Assembly: GCF_003575975.1 (NCBI RefSeq)
Contig: NZ_QQXK01000012.1
Coordinates: forward strand, 38,794-102,793
DNA length: 64,000 nt
Direction: 5' to 3'
Source of the DNA: Galactobacter valiniphilus
GTDB taxonomy: Bacteria > Actinomycetota > Actinomycetes > Actinomycetales > Micrococcaceae
Below, in pieces: positions 1 to 9,342 of the stretch (its first letter is position 1; each line of letters opens with the position of its first letter). The notes beneath the pieces are model-generated. The model was given only the letters and a program-made list of their open reading frames with translations, did no database searches and was not told where the DNA came from. A program made the translations under genes and the position numbers.

Positions 1-1926
1 GCGGAAGCCCTCGAGCTGGTAGGGGCGCAAGGTCGCGTCGACCGAGCTGGGAAGATCCACCTCTAGGCCCTGGCCCAGGTTGGCCAGGCCGGAGATGGCG
101 GCGTGCCAGGAGTCCGGGCCCTCCACCGTGGTCGCGAGCGACTCGAGCTCCTCCCAGAGGGAGACCTGGTAGCGCGTGATGCGCAGCGGGTCCTTTTTGG
201 AGTCGGTGAGCTGGCTGGCCTCGGTGACGAGGGCGCGCAGCTTCTCGAAGAGCGGCTGCTCCAGCGACACGTAGGTCTTGTCGCTCATGAGCAGGCGGGT
301 CTGGCCCTGGGACAGGGCGCGCAGGATGTCGGCGTAGGGGATCTGGCGACCGCCGACCGTGATGATCAGGCCCAGGTCGAACCAGTCGTGCTTCTCCGAC
401 TCCACCGTGGTGACGGTGAGCTCGGGGGCCTCCGTGAGCTCGCGGTAGGCCGGGCGGGTTCCGACCTCCTCGATGCGCACATCGGCGAGGGCCTCGAGGG
501 CCGGGAGGGTGCGGCGGACAAAGTCCACCGTGTCCAGGCCCTGCAGCACGCGCGGGGCCAGCTCGCGGCCGTCCAGCGCGGGGGACTTGGCCAGGACGGC
601 CAGAACCGACTGCTCCACGGCGTCCTCGGCGGCGCGGTCGCGCGCGTCGGGATCGATGCCGTCGGGTCCGTAGTCGATGTCGAAGCTCAGGGCCACGATG
701 TCGTCGGGGCGGAACTGCGTGGTCACCTTCATGACCGGCGGCTGGATGACCGGCAGCTCCACGGAGCCGTCGGGGCTCGTGAGCGAGACGCGACGGGCCA
801 GGCGGGAGAAGACGCCGGAGAAGAAGTCGCGGATCTGCTCGGCCGGGACCGTCACGACCTGCGGGCGGACCACGAGGTGGCGGGCCGGCTCGTCGATGCG
901 GGTCTCGGTGGGGGCCAGCTGCAGCGTGCGGCCGTCCGGCGCCATGGCGTACGCGCCGTGGCGGCCCACGGTGCCGAGGGGCTCGGCGTCGTCCATGACG
1001 AGGCGGCGCTCGCCCAGGTGCAGCACGGGCTCGAGGATGAGGTCGCCCTCGCCCTCGCGGCGGGCCTCGAGGCCCACGGACGCGCTCTCTTGCAGCTCGA
1101 TCCCGGCGACCTCGCCGCTGCCGATGAGGGAGATGCCGAGCTTGTCGGCCTCGCGCAGGAGCGGCCAGATCAGGGCGGAGGAGAAGTCATCCAGCAGCAG
1201 CCAGTCGTTGTCCTCGCCGAAGTACAGCTCGCCGTTGGCGCGGTAGAGCGGCACGAACTGGCAGAACCAGCGGTGCTGCTCGGGGTCGAGCGCCAGGCCG
1301 TAGGTCTTGAAGGAGATGGTGTTCCAGCGCAGGTTGCCGCGGACCCAGCGGTCCTCGGCGTTGAGAACCATGGGGCGCACGGCGAGCTGCCAGCGGCCGC
1401 GGACGCCGCGGGCGTGCGTGGCGCCCTGGCCGGGCACGTACTGGCGGCGCGAGCCATCGCGCGTGTCCTGCAGCTCGAACTGCAGGGCCATGGGCTGGTA
1501 CTTCGGCGGCGCCTCGGCCCCGCGCGGGCCGCGGCCGGCCTCGAGGACGCGCTCAAAGGTCTGCTTCCAGCCGGAGTCCTTGACGGGGGCGTTCGCGGCG
1601 GTGGCCGCGGCCTCGTCCGCCTCCTGGCGGTGGCGCTTGTTCGACGCGATGAGGAGCGCGGCGCAGTGCAGGCACGCGCCCTCGGGGTCCGTGGCGCAGG
1701 CGGAGTCCTGGACGACCCAGGCGCCCTTCTCCTCGGCGAGGTCAACGGAGCAGGCGTGCTCCACGCCGCCCTCCGCGACCCGTGCGCTCAGCGCGGTGCC
1801 GTCCCAGTCGAGCGTGGAAATGAGCTCCGGCGTCACGAGGGTTTGGCCGCGGGCAAAGGACCCGCCGCCCACCTTTCGGAGGACTTCGCGGGCATCGATC
1901 ATGGGGAAAGGCGCGGAAGAAGACAT
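1..1926 (-). CDS. SWIM/SNF2-family helicase, N-terminal part (runs off window)
   Basis: DEAD/DEAH-box SNF2-type ATPase, cut by the left window edge after 642 residues. The last residues in the window read LRPYQLEGFR, the Q-motif that opens the SNF2 ATPase domain, so everything seen here is the N-terminal SNF2-associated region. Near the N-terminus C77, C85, H87 and C88 form a SWIM-like zinc-finger signature, but the usual CxC half is C-A-T, so one ligand appears to be missing. The start at 1926 was chosen because GGGGA lies 5 nt upstream; the next in-frame ATG at 1902 has no ribosome site. Members of this family remodel protein-nucleic acid complexes, and the cellular role of the actinobacterial type is not well defined. 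The gene is divergent from the LOG gene at 2002. Confidence 0.85.
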   Translation of the reverse strand, partial: MSSSAPFPMIDAREVLRKVGGGSFARGQTLVTPELISTLDWDGTALSARVAEGGVEHACSVDLAEEKGAWVVQDSACATDPEGACLHCAALLIASNKRHRQEADEAAATAANAPVKDSGWKQTFERVLEAGRGPRGAEAPPKYQPMALQFELQDTRDGSRRQYVPGQGATHARGVRGRWQLAVRPMVLNAEDRWVRGNLRWNTISFKTYGLALDPEQHRWFCQFVPLYRANGELYFGEDNDWLLLDDFSSALIWPLLREADKLGISLIGSGEVAGIELQESASVGLEARREGEGDLILEPVLHLGERRLVMDDAEPLGTVGRHGAYAMAPDGRTLQLAPTETRIDEPARHLVVRPQVVTVPAEQIRDFFSGVFSRLARRVSLTSPDGSVELPVIQPPVMKVTTQFRPDDIVALSFDIDYGPDGIDPDARDRAAEDAVEQSVLAVLAKSPALDGRELAPRVLQGLDTVDFVRRTLPALEALADVRIEEVGTRPAYRELTEAPELTVTTVESEKHDWFDLGLIITVGGRQIPYADILRALSQGQTRLLMSDKTYVSLEQPLFEKLRALVTEASQLTDSKKDPLRITRYQVSLWEELESLATTVEGPDSWHAAISGLANLGQGLEVDLPSSVDATLRPYQLEGFR

Positions 1927-2001
1927 CGTCCCCATTTTTCCATCAGGAGGGGGCGCAGGGGAAATCATTCCGTGGCGCTTCTCCCGCCTAGTCTGGTGGG
2001 C

Positions 2002-3162
2002 ATGATCACACGCTTGGGGCGATCCGCTCCCCGCATCCTCGACCTGGAGTCGCTGCAGGAGTTTGACCGCCGGGCGGCCAAGGCCACGGCGATGCGCGGT
2101 TGGCACCTCTACGGCCTGGACCTGACGCAGCGCGAGGGGGCGCTCGAGGCGTTGAATCCGGCGGGGGCCGTGCTCGTGGATTGCACGTTGACGCCGGAAT
2201 CCGAGGCGCGCCTGCGGGCCGCCGGCGCCTACGTCGTGGCCGACGGCGCCGAGGTCGGCCCCGTCGAGGCGGAGCGCCACAGCCTCTACACGCCGCAGGA
2301 GCTCTACGCCGGGCTGAAGAAGGGGCCGTACGAGCGCGTTCCCGACGCGCGGATCTACGCGTGGGCCCGCACTCACCTGGGCGTCTCGGGGGAGAACCCG
2401 GCGCTGGCCGACGATTCGCGGGCGGCCACGCGCCTCGCCGCGATGCACGATCACTCGATCGCCACGGCGCTGCACGCCGCCGTGGAGTCCGGGCCGCTCT
2501 CCGGGCGGCCGCTCGTGGGCGTCATGGGTGGGCACGGCGCCCAGCGTGGAGGGGCCGACTACGCGGACGCAGCCGCGCTCGGGCGGGCTATCGTCAACGC
2601 CGGCGGCCGGGTGGCCACGGGCGGCGGGCCGGGTGCCATGGAGGCGGCCAACCTCGGCGGCTACCTGGCCGGCCTGTCGCAGGCCGAGTTTGAGGCCGAG
2701 CTCGGTGCCCTCTCCGCGGTCCCCTCACCCGTGCCGGATCCCGGTGCCTGGGCCCGCGCCGCCTTCGAGGTCCTCGAACGGCACCCGCACGGCGAGACGG
2801 GTCTCGGCGTGCCGACGTGGTTCTACGGACACGAGCCGCCCAACGTCTTCGCCACCCACATCGCCAAGTACTTCTCCAACGCCCAGCGCGAGGCGGTGCT
2901 GCTCGTCGTGGCGACGGGTGGCACGGTCATGCTCCCGGGGCGGGCCGGCACGGTGCAGGAGATCTTCCAGGAGGCCTGCGACGGCTACTACGGCGCGGCC
3001 GAGAAGGTGGCCCCGCTCGTTCTGTGGGGGAGCAGGTACTGGACCGAGACGCTCCCGGCCTGGCCCCTGCTGCTGGCCCTCTCCCAGGGGTCCCCGCTCG
3101 AGGGCCGCGTGCACCTCGTTGACACCATCCCCGAGGCGCTCGCCGCCCTCGGCCTCGGCTGA
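2002..3162 (+). CDS. LOG-family / Rossmann-fold nucleotide-binding protein
   Basis: 386-residue protein related to the lysine-decarboxylase-like LOG family (cytokinin riboside 5'-monophosphate phosphoribohydrolase and relatives). The C-terminal half carries the fold: a glycine-rich GVMGGHGAQRGG near residue 175, ATGGGPGAMEAAN, and P312-GRAGT-VQE, a variant of the family's PGGxGTxxE catalytic motif in which the second Gly is Arg. The N-terminal ~160 residues are an extra domain absent from short LOG proteins, so the substrate may not be a cytokinin-type nucleotide. The start is fixed by a -10-like TAGTCT (1989-1994) exactly 7 nt upstream, which implies a leaderless message. Function beyond nucleotide binding is not established. 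Confidence 0.75.
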   Translation: MITRLGRSAPRILDLESLQEFDRRAAKATAMRGWHLYGLDLTQREGALEALNPAGAVLVDCTLTPESEARLRAAGAYVVADGAEVGPVEAERHSLYTPQELYAGLKKGPYERVPDARIYAWARTHLGVSGENPALADDSRAATRLAAMHDHSIATALHAAVESGPLSGRPLVGVMGGHGAQRGGADYADAAALGRAIVNAGGRVATGGGPGAMEAANLGGYLAGLSQAEFEAELGALSAVPSPVPDPGAWARAAFEVLERHPHGETGLGVPTWFYGHEPPNVFATHIAKYFSNAQREAVLLVVATGGTVMLPGRAGTVQEIFQEACDGYYGAAEKVAPLVLWGSRYWTETLPAWPLLLALSQGSPLEGRVHLVDTIPEALAALGLG

Positions 3163-3189
3163 GCGCGCGGTTCCCTCCCTGAACGACGA

Positions 3190-3223
3190 CGCGGGGCGGC
3201 TTTCGTGCGAAAGCCGCCCCGCG
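3190..3223. terminator. Bidirectional hairpin between convergent genes
   Basis: Near-perfect GC-rich inverted repeat (arms CGCGGGGCGGCTTTCG and its complement around a 3-nt loop) between the stop of the LOG gene and the stop of the convergent VIT gene. There is no long T-run, as is common for actinobacterial terminators. Confidence 0.7.
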
Positions 3224-3250
3224 TCGGAAGGGCAGTGAAGCGGTGAGCGG

Positions 3251-4372
3251 CTACGCCGCTCCCGTGCCGAAGAGCAGGCCGACCAGGTAGGTCACGCCCG
3301 CGGCGCCCAGGCCGATGGCGAGCTGGCGCAGGCCGCGCTTGAGCGGCGAGGCGCCCGAGAGCAGGCCCACGATGCCGCCCGTCACGAGCAGGGCGATGCC
3401 GACCAGCACGGCGGCCGTGACGATCGCCGTCAGGCCGCTCAGGCCCAACAGATACGGCACGATCGCCACGACGGCGCCGGCCGAGAAGCACAGGAACGAG
3501 GAGAACGCGGCGCCGATGGCCGAGCCCATGGTGTCCGGCTCGTCGTCGTCCGGCAGCTTCTCGCCCTCCTTGTAGCCAACGGGCAGCGAGGTCGAGGGAT
3601 CGCAATCGCACGAGAGTCGTCCGATGCGCTCGGCGGCGCGGTGCTCGGCCGCCTCCTCGCTCATGCCACGGGCGAGGTAGACGAGCTTGAGCTCGTTCTC
3701 GTCCAGGTTGAGGTCGGGTGCGGCGCGCAGGGTCGCGTGCGTGGGGTGCGCGGCGTTGACGAGCTCGCGCTGCGAACGCACCGAGACGAACTCGCCGGCA
3801 CCCATCGAGAGCGCGCCGGCGAGCAGGCCGGCCACGCCGGAGAAGAGGACAAACGAGCTCGAGACGCCCGTGGCGCCGATGCCGAGGACGAGGGCCAGAT
3901 TGGAGACCAGGCCGTCGTTGGCGCCGAACACGGCGGCGCGGAAGTTGCCCGAGAGGCGCAGGCGGCCCTCCGTCGCGAGCGAGCGGACGACCTCCTCGTG
4001 GACGAGCTCGTCGGCCGCCATGGCGCGCGTGGCGTCCTGATCCTTGGCATAGGGCGAGTTGCCCTCCGCCCGCTGGGCCAGGGCCAGGATGAAGACCGAG
4101 CCGAAGCGCTTGGCCAGGAAGCGCAGGAGGGCGCGCTGCGGCGAGGGCGGGCTCGGCTTGGCGTGCTCGCCGAGGAGCGTGCGCCAGTGCTCGGCGTGAC
4201 GGGCCTCGGCCTGCGCCAGGCCCGCGAGGACGCGTGCCTCCTCGGGATCCTTGCTGCGGGAGGCGAGGGCCTCGTAGATGCCGCCCTCGGCCTCCTCGTC
4301 GGCGAGGTAGCGGCGCCAGCGGCGGATCTGGGAGGGGGAGGGCTGCGTGGTGCGCTCTGCGGCTGCGTTCAC
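3251..4372 (-). CDS. Ferritin-like/VIT1-CCC1 membrane protein (MbfA type)
   Basis: 373-residue fusion of an N-terminal ferritin-like four-helix domain (about residues 10-150; acidic/His helix motifs such as LADEEAEGG, AEARHAEHW and ELVHEEVV) and a C-terminal VIT1/CCC1 membrane domain with about five helices (GANDGLVSNLALVLG and MGAGEFVSVRSQ are family signatures). This architecture matches membrane-bound ferritin MbfA, which exports iron in other bacteria; metal and direction here are inferred. GTG at 4372 was chosen over longer in-frame extensions because AGGAG lies 5 nt upstream. It sits alone, convergent with the LOG gene, and may counterbalance the heme/iron uptake genes further right. 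Confidence 0.82.
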   Translation of the reverse strand: MNAAAERTTQPSPSQIRRWRRYLADEEAEGGIYEALASRSKDPEEARVLAGLAQAEARHAEHWRTLLGEHAKPSPPSPQRALLRFLAKRFGSVFILALAQRAEGNSPYAKDQDATRAMAADELVHEEVVRSLATEGRLRLSGNFRAAVFGANDGLVSNLALVLGIGATGVSSSFVLFSGVAGLLAGALSMGAGEFVSVRSQRELVNAAHPTHATLRAAPDLNLDENELKLVYLARGMSEEAAEHRAAERIGRLSCDCDPSTSLPVGYKEGEKLPDDDEPDTMGSAIGAAFSSFLCFSAGAVVAIVPYLLGLSGLTAIVTAAVLVGIALLVTGGIVGLLSGASPLKRGLRQLAIGLGAAGVTYLVGLLFGTGAA

Positions 4373-4497
4373 GATGACTCCTGAAGGGGAAAGGATGCGT
4401 GCGACGCCCGCTGCGCACGTCCTCGGGCGCGCGGCATCGCTTGGGCACGAGTCTAGGAATCCTGCCGAGCGCGTGCGGCGCGAGTTCTTGGGGCGGC

Positions 4498-6096
4498 TTA
4501 ACCCCGGCGCCCGGCCGCCGCCCGGCGGTCCGCCAGGGCCCCGATCCAGACGGCGGCGAGGACCGTCCACGCGGCCGTGAGCGCCACGGCCGGCCACCAC
4601 GTGTAGCGGAAGTGGGCGGCCGGGATCACGGGGAAGTAAGCCAGCTGATAGAGCAGGGCCGACGACGCAGCGACGAGGACCAAGGCGCGGGCCCGCCCGG
4701 CCCAGCGCGCCGCCACGAGCGCGGCGGCGCCCGCCGCGAGCCAGAACCACGGCAGGTAGATCCAACCAAGGTGCTTCTGCCACACCTCGAGCACCCACCA
4801 GCGGGAGAGGTCATCGGCCGGCCCGGCCGCGTTGCCGAGGCCCACGGGCGCCGCGTCCTTGCGCCAGCCCGTGTCCCACCACACCAGATCGGCGCGGCCC
4901 AGGTAGAGGCCGTAGGTCGCGAAGCGGTACTCGAGATAGCGGGCCGGGTGCTGGGGGATCGTGGCGAGCCAGTAGCGCTTGAGCTCGGGCCCGTCCGCGA
5001 TGGGCGCGTAGTACTTGCCGTCCACCCCACGCCCGTAACACTTCCAATAGGCGTCCCAGATGACACCCTTCTTGGCGCAGAGGGCCTGCGCGGAGAGCAG
5101 GTGCTCCTTGAAGGCGGGCGAGAGATCGGAGGCGCGCAGTTCATCGGCCGGCACCGTGAAGATCACGTCGTCCAGCATGATCTGGTTGGACTGGCCCGTG
5201 CGCTGGACGTCCTTGAGCTTGACGATGACCTTGTCGGCGGCGAGCGTCGCCCCGGCGAAGACGCCGGTGCCGACCAACGTGGCCAGGCCGAGGGCCAGCG
5301 CCGCGCTCAAGCGGCGGCGCGGGCGCGGCGGCAGGCCGCGGGCCTCGCGCCGGGCACGCAGCGCGCGCCAGGCCTGCCAGGCGACGAAGGCGATGAAGGG
5401 GAGCGCCGCGACGAGCGCGTTGCGGCGGACCATGGCCCCGTAGCCGAGGGCCGTGAGCGCGGGCAGCAACCACCACCAGGAGCGCGGACGCAGGCCGTCG
5501 ACCCGCTCGAGCAGGAGCAGGGCGAGGAGGAGCGCCACCCCCATCTGGGTGTCCTTGAAGAGGATCCCTGCCTGGCTGAGCACGGCCGGGGCGAGCGGGA
5601 ACAGCACCCCGGCGAGGCTGAGCCAGCGCCGCCCGGTGTAGCGGGCGATGAGCCGGGCGAGCAGCCAGCCGCAGCAGAGCAGGCCGAGCAGCTGCACGGC
5701 CAGGAGCGAGGAGATCTGGCCCGTGAGCCGCAGCAGCGCCTCCCACAGGGCCGACATGACCGGCGGATGCCAGTCGCTGAAGGGGATGGTGCCGAGGGCC
5801 TGATCGGCCTGGTTCCGGATGTCGTTGTTGGCCCGGCCGGGCGCGTTGGCCGCCCACAGGAACGCGAGCAGCGGCAGTTGAAGCGCGGCGAGCACGGCAC
5901 CCCAGCGCCAGCCCGTGGCGGCCCAGGGCCCGACGGCGCGGGGCGGGGCGCCGTCGCCCGCCCCGCGGGCGTTCCGGCCGCCGCTGGCGCCCGCGGTGGC
6001 GGTCGGGGTAGCGGTCGCGGGCTCGGGGCCTGCCGCGGGCTCTGCCGCGGCCTCCGGCGCGGTCGGGTGCGCCCCGACGCGCGGCTCAGCCGACAT
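4498..6096 (-). CDS. Polytopic membrane protein, probable GT-C-type glycosyltransferase
   Basis: 532 residues with a Pro/Ala-rich cytoplasmic N-terminus (1-60) followed by about ten hydrophobic helices. The segment NDIRNQADQALG..FSDWHPP after the first helix is in the place where GT-C enzymes carry their acidic catalytic loop, and the protein resembles the DUF6020 membrane family; I cannot assign a substrate. Its ATG overlaps the end of the upstream GT2 gene by 11 bp, so the two are translationally coupled and probably act in one pathway, such as polyprenyl-phosphate-linked sugar transfer to an envelope glycan or protein. Confidence 0.6.
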   Translation of the reverse strand: MSAEPRVGAHPTAPEAAAEPAAGPEPATATPTATAGASGGRNARGAGDGAPPRAVGPWAATGWRWGAVLAALQLPLLAFLWAANAPGRANNDIRNQADQALGTIPFSDWHPPVMSALWEALLRLTGQISSLLAVQLLGLLCCGWLLARLIARYTGRRWLSLAGVLFPLAPAVLSQAGILFKDTQMGVALLLALLLLERVDGLRPRSWWWLLPALTALGYGAMVRRNALVAALPFIAFVAWQAWRALRARREARGLPPRPRRRLSAALALGLATLVGTGVFAGATLAADKVIVKLKDVQRTGQSNQIMLDDVIFTVPADELRASDLSPAFKEHLLSAQALCAKKGVIWDAYWKCYGRGVDGKYYAPIADGPELKRYWLATIPQHPARYLEYRFATYGLYLGRADLVWWDTGWRKDAAPVGLGNAAGPADDLSRWWVLEVWQKHLGWIYLPWFWLAAGAAALVAARWAGRARALVLVAASSALLYQLAYFPVIPAAHFRYTWWPAVALTAAWTVLAAVWIGALADRRAAAGRRG

Positions 6097-7249
6097 GGCG
6101 GGCGGCCGCGATGCTCGCCGCGACGGGGCGCGGCACCGGGGCGGAGGCAGGGGCGTGCGCGGGGGCCGCGGGGGCGGTGGCGGGCACCGGGACACCACGC
6201 CGGGGCGCGCCGGCCCGCGCGGGGCGCAGGGGCGCCGTGCGCCGGGGCATTCCCGGCTCGATCCTGGAGGCGCGCGTGGGGGCCGGGGCGGCGAGGGCGA
6301 GGTAGCGCAGGCGGGCGACCTCGCGGCGCGCGAGCCGCTGACCGTCGAGCACGAGGCCCGCCACCCCGGACAGGGCGGCCAACAGGGCGCAGCTGGCCGC
6401 GAGCACGGCGGTGGGGAGCCGCGGGACGAGGCCCGTACTGAGAAACTCGGCGATGACCGGGGCCCCAAAGCACACGCTGCCGAGGGCCAGGAGCGCCGTG
6501 ATGACCCCGTAGAACGCGGTGGGGCGCTCCACCCGGAGCAGGCGGGCGAGGGTTAACAGGATCCGCACGCCGTCCTTGACCGTGGAGAGCTTCGACTCGC
6601 TGCCGGCCGGGCGGTCGCGGAAGCCCACGGGGTGCTCGGCCCCCGGCAGGCGCAGCGCCATCTGATGCACAGTCAGCTCGGTCTCGATCTCGAATCGCTT
6701 GGACAGCGCCGGGAAGGACTTCACGAAGCGGCGCGAGTACACGCGGTAGCCGGAGAGCATGTCGGAGACGGTGTCGCCGAAGAGCCGGCCGGTGAGCCGG
6801 TTGAAGGCCGCGTTGCCGGCGGCGTGGCCGGGGCGGTAGGCGCTGTTGTTCGGATCGTCCTGGCGCACGCCAAGCACGTGATCGCACGGGCCGCTCATGA
6901 GCTTGTCGATCATGGCCGGCAGATCGGCCGCCTCGTAGGTGTCGTCGCCGTCGATCGTGACGTAGACGTCGGCCTCGATGTCGGAGAAGGCGCGCCGGAT
7001 GACGTTGCCCTTGCCTGCCCGCTCCTCGCTGCGCACCACGGCACCGGCCTCGCGGGCCCGCTGGGCCGTGGCGTCCGTGCTGCGGTTGTCGTACACGTAG
7101 ACCGTGATGCCGGGGACGGCGGCCTTGAGGTCCGTGACCACCTTGGCCACGGTCACCTCCTCGTTGTGGCACGGCACGATGGCGGCGATCCGTGGTGCCT
7201 TCCCGCGGCGCGCTCCGGCCGCCAGCTGCGCGGGCTCGATCTGCCCCAT
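6086..7249 (-). CDS. Family 2 glycosyltransferase, polyprenyl-phosphate sugar synthase type
   Basis: 387 residues. The N-terminal GT-A domain begins IAAIVPCHNEE and carries the nucleotide-sugar/metal motif D100-G-D102-D103, followed by YRPGHAAGN and MLSGYRVYSRRF, typical of dolichol-phosphate-mannose/polyprenyl-phosphate glycosyltransferases. Two hydrophobic helices (about residues 245-305) anchor it to the membrane. The C-terminal ~70 residues are Pro/Ala/Arg-rich low complexity. It is the first gene of a two-gene unit with the membrane protein at 4498-6096 (11-bp overlap), which could use the lipid-linked sugar it makes. The donor sugar cannot be read from sequence. Confidence 0.8.
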   Translation of the reverse strand: MGQIEPAQLAAGARRGKAPRIAAIVPCHNEEVTVAKVVTDLKAAVPGITVYVYDNRSTDATAQRAREAGAVVRSEERAGKGNVIRRAFSDIEADVYVTIDGDDTYEAADLPAMIDKLMSGPCDHVLGVRQDDPNNSAYRPGHAAGNAAFNRLTGRLFGDTVSDMLSGYRVYSRRFVKSFPALSKRFEIETELTVHQMALRLPGAEHPVGFRDRPAGSESKLSTVKDGVRILLTLARLLRVERPTAFYGVITALLALGSVCFGAPVIAEFLSTGLVPRLPTAVLAASCALLAALSGVAGLVLDGQRLARREVARLRYLALAAPAPTRASRIEPGMPRRTAPLRPARAGAPRRGVPVPATAPAAPAHAPASAPVPRPVAASIAAARHVG

Positions 7250-7346
7250 GTGGTCCCCTCCGGTGGTGCTCGTTCCTGCCCGGAAACGCTAGGGGGAGGG
7301 GTTGGCCCCCACATGCCGCTCAGGCAAACACCAGGCGACGCTTTGT

Positions 7347-9257
7347 TCAGCTCACGTGCACCCAGGGCCGGCGGGTCACGTCCGGCTCGGCCTCGCGCAG
7401 CACCTCGCGGGTGAGCGGGGCGATCTCGCCCTGGCCCAGGAAGACGAAGCGCACGAAGTTGCGCACGGGGGCGCCCTCGGTCCAGCGGAAGTAGACGTGC
7501 GGCATGACGTGGCGCTGGTCGCGGATGGCCAGGAGTACGGCGGCGATGGCGGTCGGAACGGAGCTGGCCTTGACCTCCAGGACACCGAAGCCATGACGGT
7601 GCACACCACGGACCGTGAGTTCCTCCGTGAACTCGGAGGAGTCGTCCACTTTGACCTCCAGGAAGAGCGGGTTCCGCGTGCCTCCCATGGTGTTGGAGGC
7701 CAGGACGTGCTCGCGCTTGTGCCGGTAGCGGGCGGCGGTCATGCGGTTGGGCTCGTGGGCGATGATCTGCACCTGGCGCTCGTGCTCCCCGGAGGCCAGG
7801 ACCTCGAGGGCGGACTCGGTAAAGGTCACGCTCGTGGCGCGCACCTCGGTGGAGCGGCGGAAGCGACTGGCCAGGGAGACCGCCACGATGCCCACGATGA
7901 AGAAGGCGGCCACCTTGAGGCCGTCGGGGCGCTCGATGCAATTGGCGATGAGCGTGTACAGGAACACGAGGGTGATGGCGCCGAAGCCGAACGCCGAGCG
8001 GCGGCGGCCGTTGCGGCGCTGCTGGAGCGTCACGGCAAAGGCCGCCGAGGTGATGAGCACCAGCACGCCCGTGGCGTACGCGCCGCCCTGCGCCGTGACG
8101 TCGGCGCGGAAGATGATCGTCACCACCGCGGCGACGGCGCCGAGGAAGAGCACGAGGGGACGCGTGGCGGCGGCCCACTGCGGGGCCATGCCGTAGCGCG
8201 GCAGGTAGCGCGGGATGAGGTTGAGCAGGCCGGCGATCGCCGAGGCGCCGGCAAACCAGAGGATCGCGATCGTGATGATGTCGTAGGCGGAGCCGAAGCC
8301 CTCGCCGAGCAGATCGTGGGCCAGGTACGCCAGGGCGCGGCCGTTGGCCGAGCCGCCCTCCTCGAACTCCTCCGCCGGGATGAGCATGGTCGTGGCGATG
8401 GAGGAGGTGAGCAGGAAGGTGCTCATGATGAGGGCGGCGGTGCCGAGCAGGCGGCGCGTCCCCGCAATGCGCCCGGCGGGGTTGGCAGCGGTGTCGTGGG
8501 GGCCGCTCTTGATCTGCGGCATGACCGCCACGCCGGTCTCGAAGCCGGAGAGGCCCAGCGCCAGCTTCGGGAAGACCACCAGGGCGATGAGCAGGATGGA
8601 CATGACATCCGGGTGAGCCGTGGTGAGCACCGACCACCAATCGCTCACGTAGTGGGCGTTCGCCGCGATGTGGGCAAGCGAGACGACGATGACCACGGCG
8701 TTGAACGCGAGGAAGATGCCAACGAGACCCATCGCCAGCTTGATGACCTCGTTGAAGCCGCCGAGGAAGAGGAGCACCAGGCCGCCGATGAGCACCAGGG
8801 TGATGGCGACGCGGTGGTCGTCGAAGACCTCGGGCACCAGCGGGTTCTCCACGATGTGGGCCGTGGCATCCGCAGCGGAGAGGGTCGTGGTGATCATGAA
8901 GTCGGTCGCCGCGAAGCCCAGCAACACGAGGACGAGGAGCTTGCCCCACCAGGCCGGGAGCAGGCGCTCGAGCATGGCGATGGAGCCCATGCCGTTGGGG
9001 GAGGCCTTGGCCACCATGCGGTAGACCGGGAGGGCGCCGAAGACCGTGATGAGGATCAGCACCACGGTGGCCAGCGGTGCCACGGCGCCCGCCGCCAGGG
9101 CGGCGATGGCCGGCTGGTAGCCGAGCGTGGAGAAGTAATCGAGGCCGGAGAGGCACATGACCTGCCACCACGGGTGGCCGTCTCGGTGCTTGTCCTTGCC
9201 CGTCGCTCGGGGGCGTGCTGCGTACGTCACCGGTAGAGAGTACGCACGCCCGCGCAT
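7347..9257 (-). CDS. APC-superfamily permease with cytoplasmic C-terminal domain
   Basis: 636 residues: about twelve transmembrane helices (residues ~35-470) beginning with the conserved MCLSGLDYFSTLGYQP segment, then a ~160-residue hydrophilic C-terminal domain. The unwound-helix signature of amino-acid-polyamine-organocation transporters is visible as GLSGFETGVAVMPQI. The substrate (amino acid or cation) is not evident; long C-terminal domains are also seen in KUP/KimA-like potassium carriers, so potassium is an alternative. ATG 9257 is preferred over GTG 9230 because GAGG lies 4 nt upstream. The gene stands alone between the GT2 unit and the phosphatase gene. Confidence 0.7.
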   Translation of the reverse strand: MRGRAYSLPVTYAARPRATGKDKHRDGHPWWQVMCLSGLDYFSTLGYQPAIAALAAGAVAPLATVVLILITVFGALPVYRMVAKASPNGMGSIAMLERLLPAWWGKLLVLVLLGFAATDFMITTTLSAADATAHIVENPLVPEVFDDHRVAITLVLIGGLVLLFLGGFNEVIKLAMGLVGIFLAFNAVVIVVSLAHIAANAHYVSDWWSVLTTAHPDVMSILLIALVVFPKLALGLSGFETGVAVMPQIKSGPHDTAANPAGRIAGTRRLLGTAALIMSTFLLTSSIATTMLIPAEEFEEGGSANGRALAYLAHDLLGEGFGSAYDIITIAILWFAGASAIAGLLNLIPRYLPRYGMAPQWAAATRPLVLFLGAVAAVVTIIFRADVTAQGGAYATGVLVLITSAAFAVTLQQRRNGRRRSAFGFGAITLVFLYTLIANCIERPDGLKVAAFFIVGIVAVSLASRFRRSTEVRATSVTFTESALEVLASGEHERQVQIIAHEPNRMTAARYRHKREHVLASNTMGGTRNPLFLEVKVDDSSEFTEELTVRGVHRHGFGVLEVKASSVPTAIAAVLLAIRDQRHVMPHVYFRWTEGAPVRNFVRFVFLGQGEIAPLTREVLREAEPDVTRRPWVHVS

Positions 9258-9342
9258 GCGTCCTCGACAGATTCCGTGAGGATTGTGTGAGGATTCCTGG
9301 CCCGTGCCTCGGATCACTCGGCCGGGCCGGGCGCGGGCGGCA

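Noticed and set aside
103..2001. A long plus-strand reading through the start of the window that joins the LOG gene.
   Set aside because: It is antisense to the SNF2/SWIM gene, whose motifs are intact; the LOG gene starts at 2002 with its own -10 element.
4399..6441. Long plus-strand reading over the membrane protein and GT2 genes.
   Set aside because: Low-complexity Arg/Gly/Ala composition, no motifs, antisense to genes with clear membrane helices and a DxD motif.
7302..9236. 644-codon plus-strand reading opposite the APC permease.
   Set aside because: His/Asp/Glu/Gly-rich shadow of hydrophobic codons on the other strand; the permease reading has a proper start and helices.
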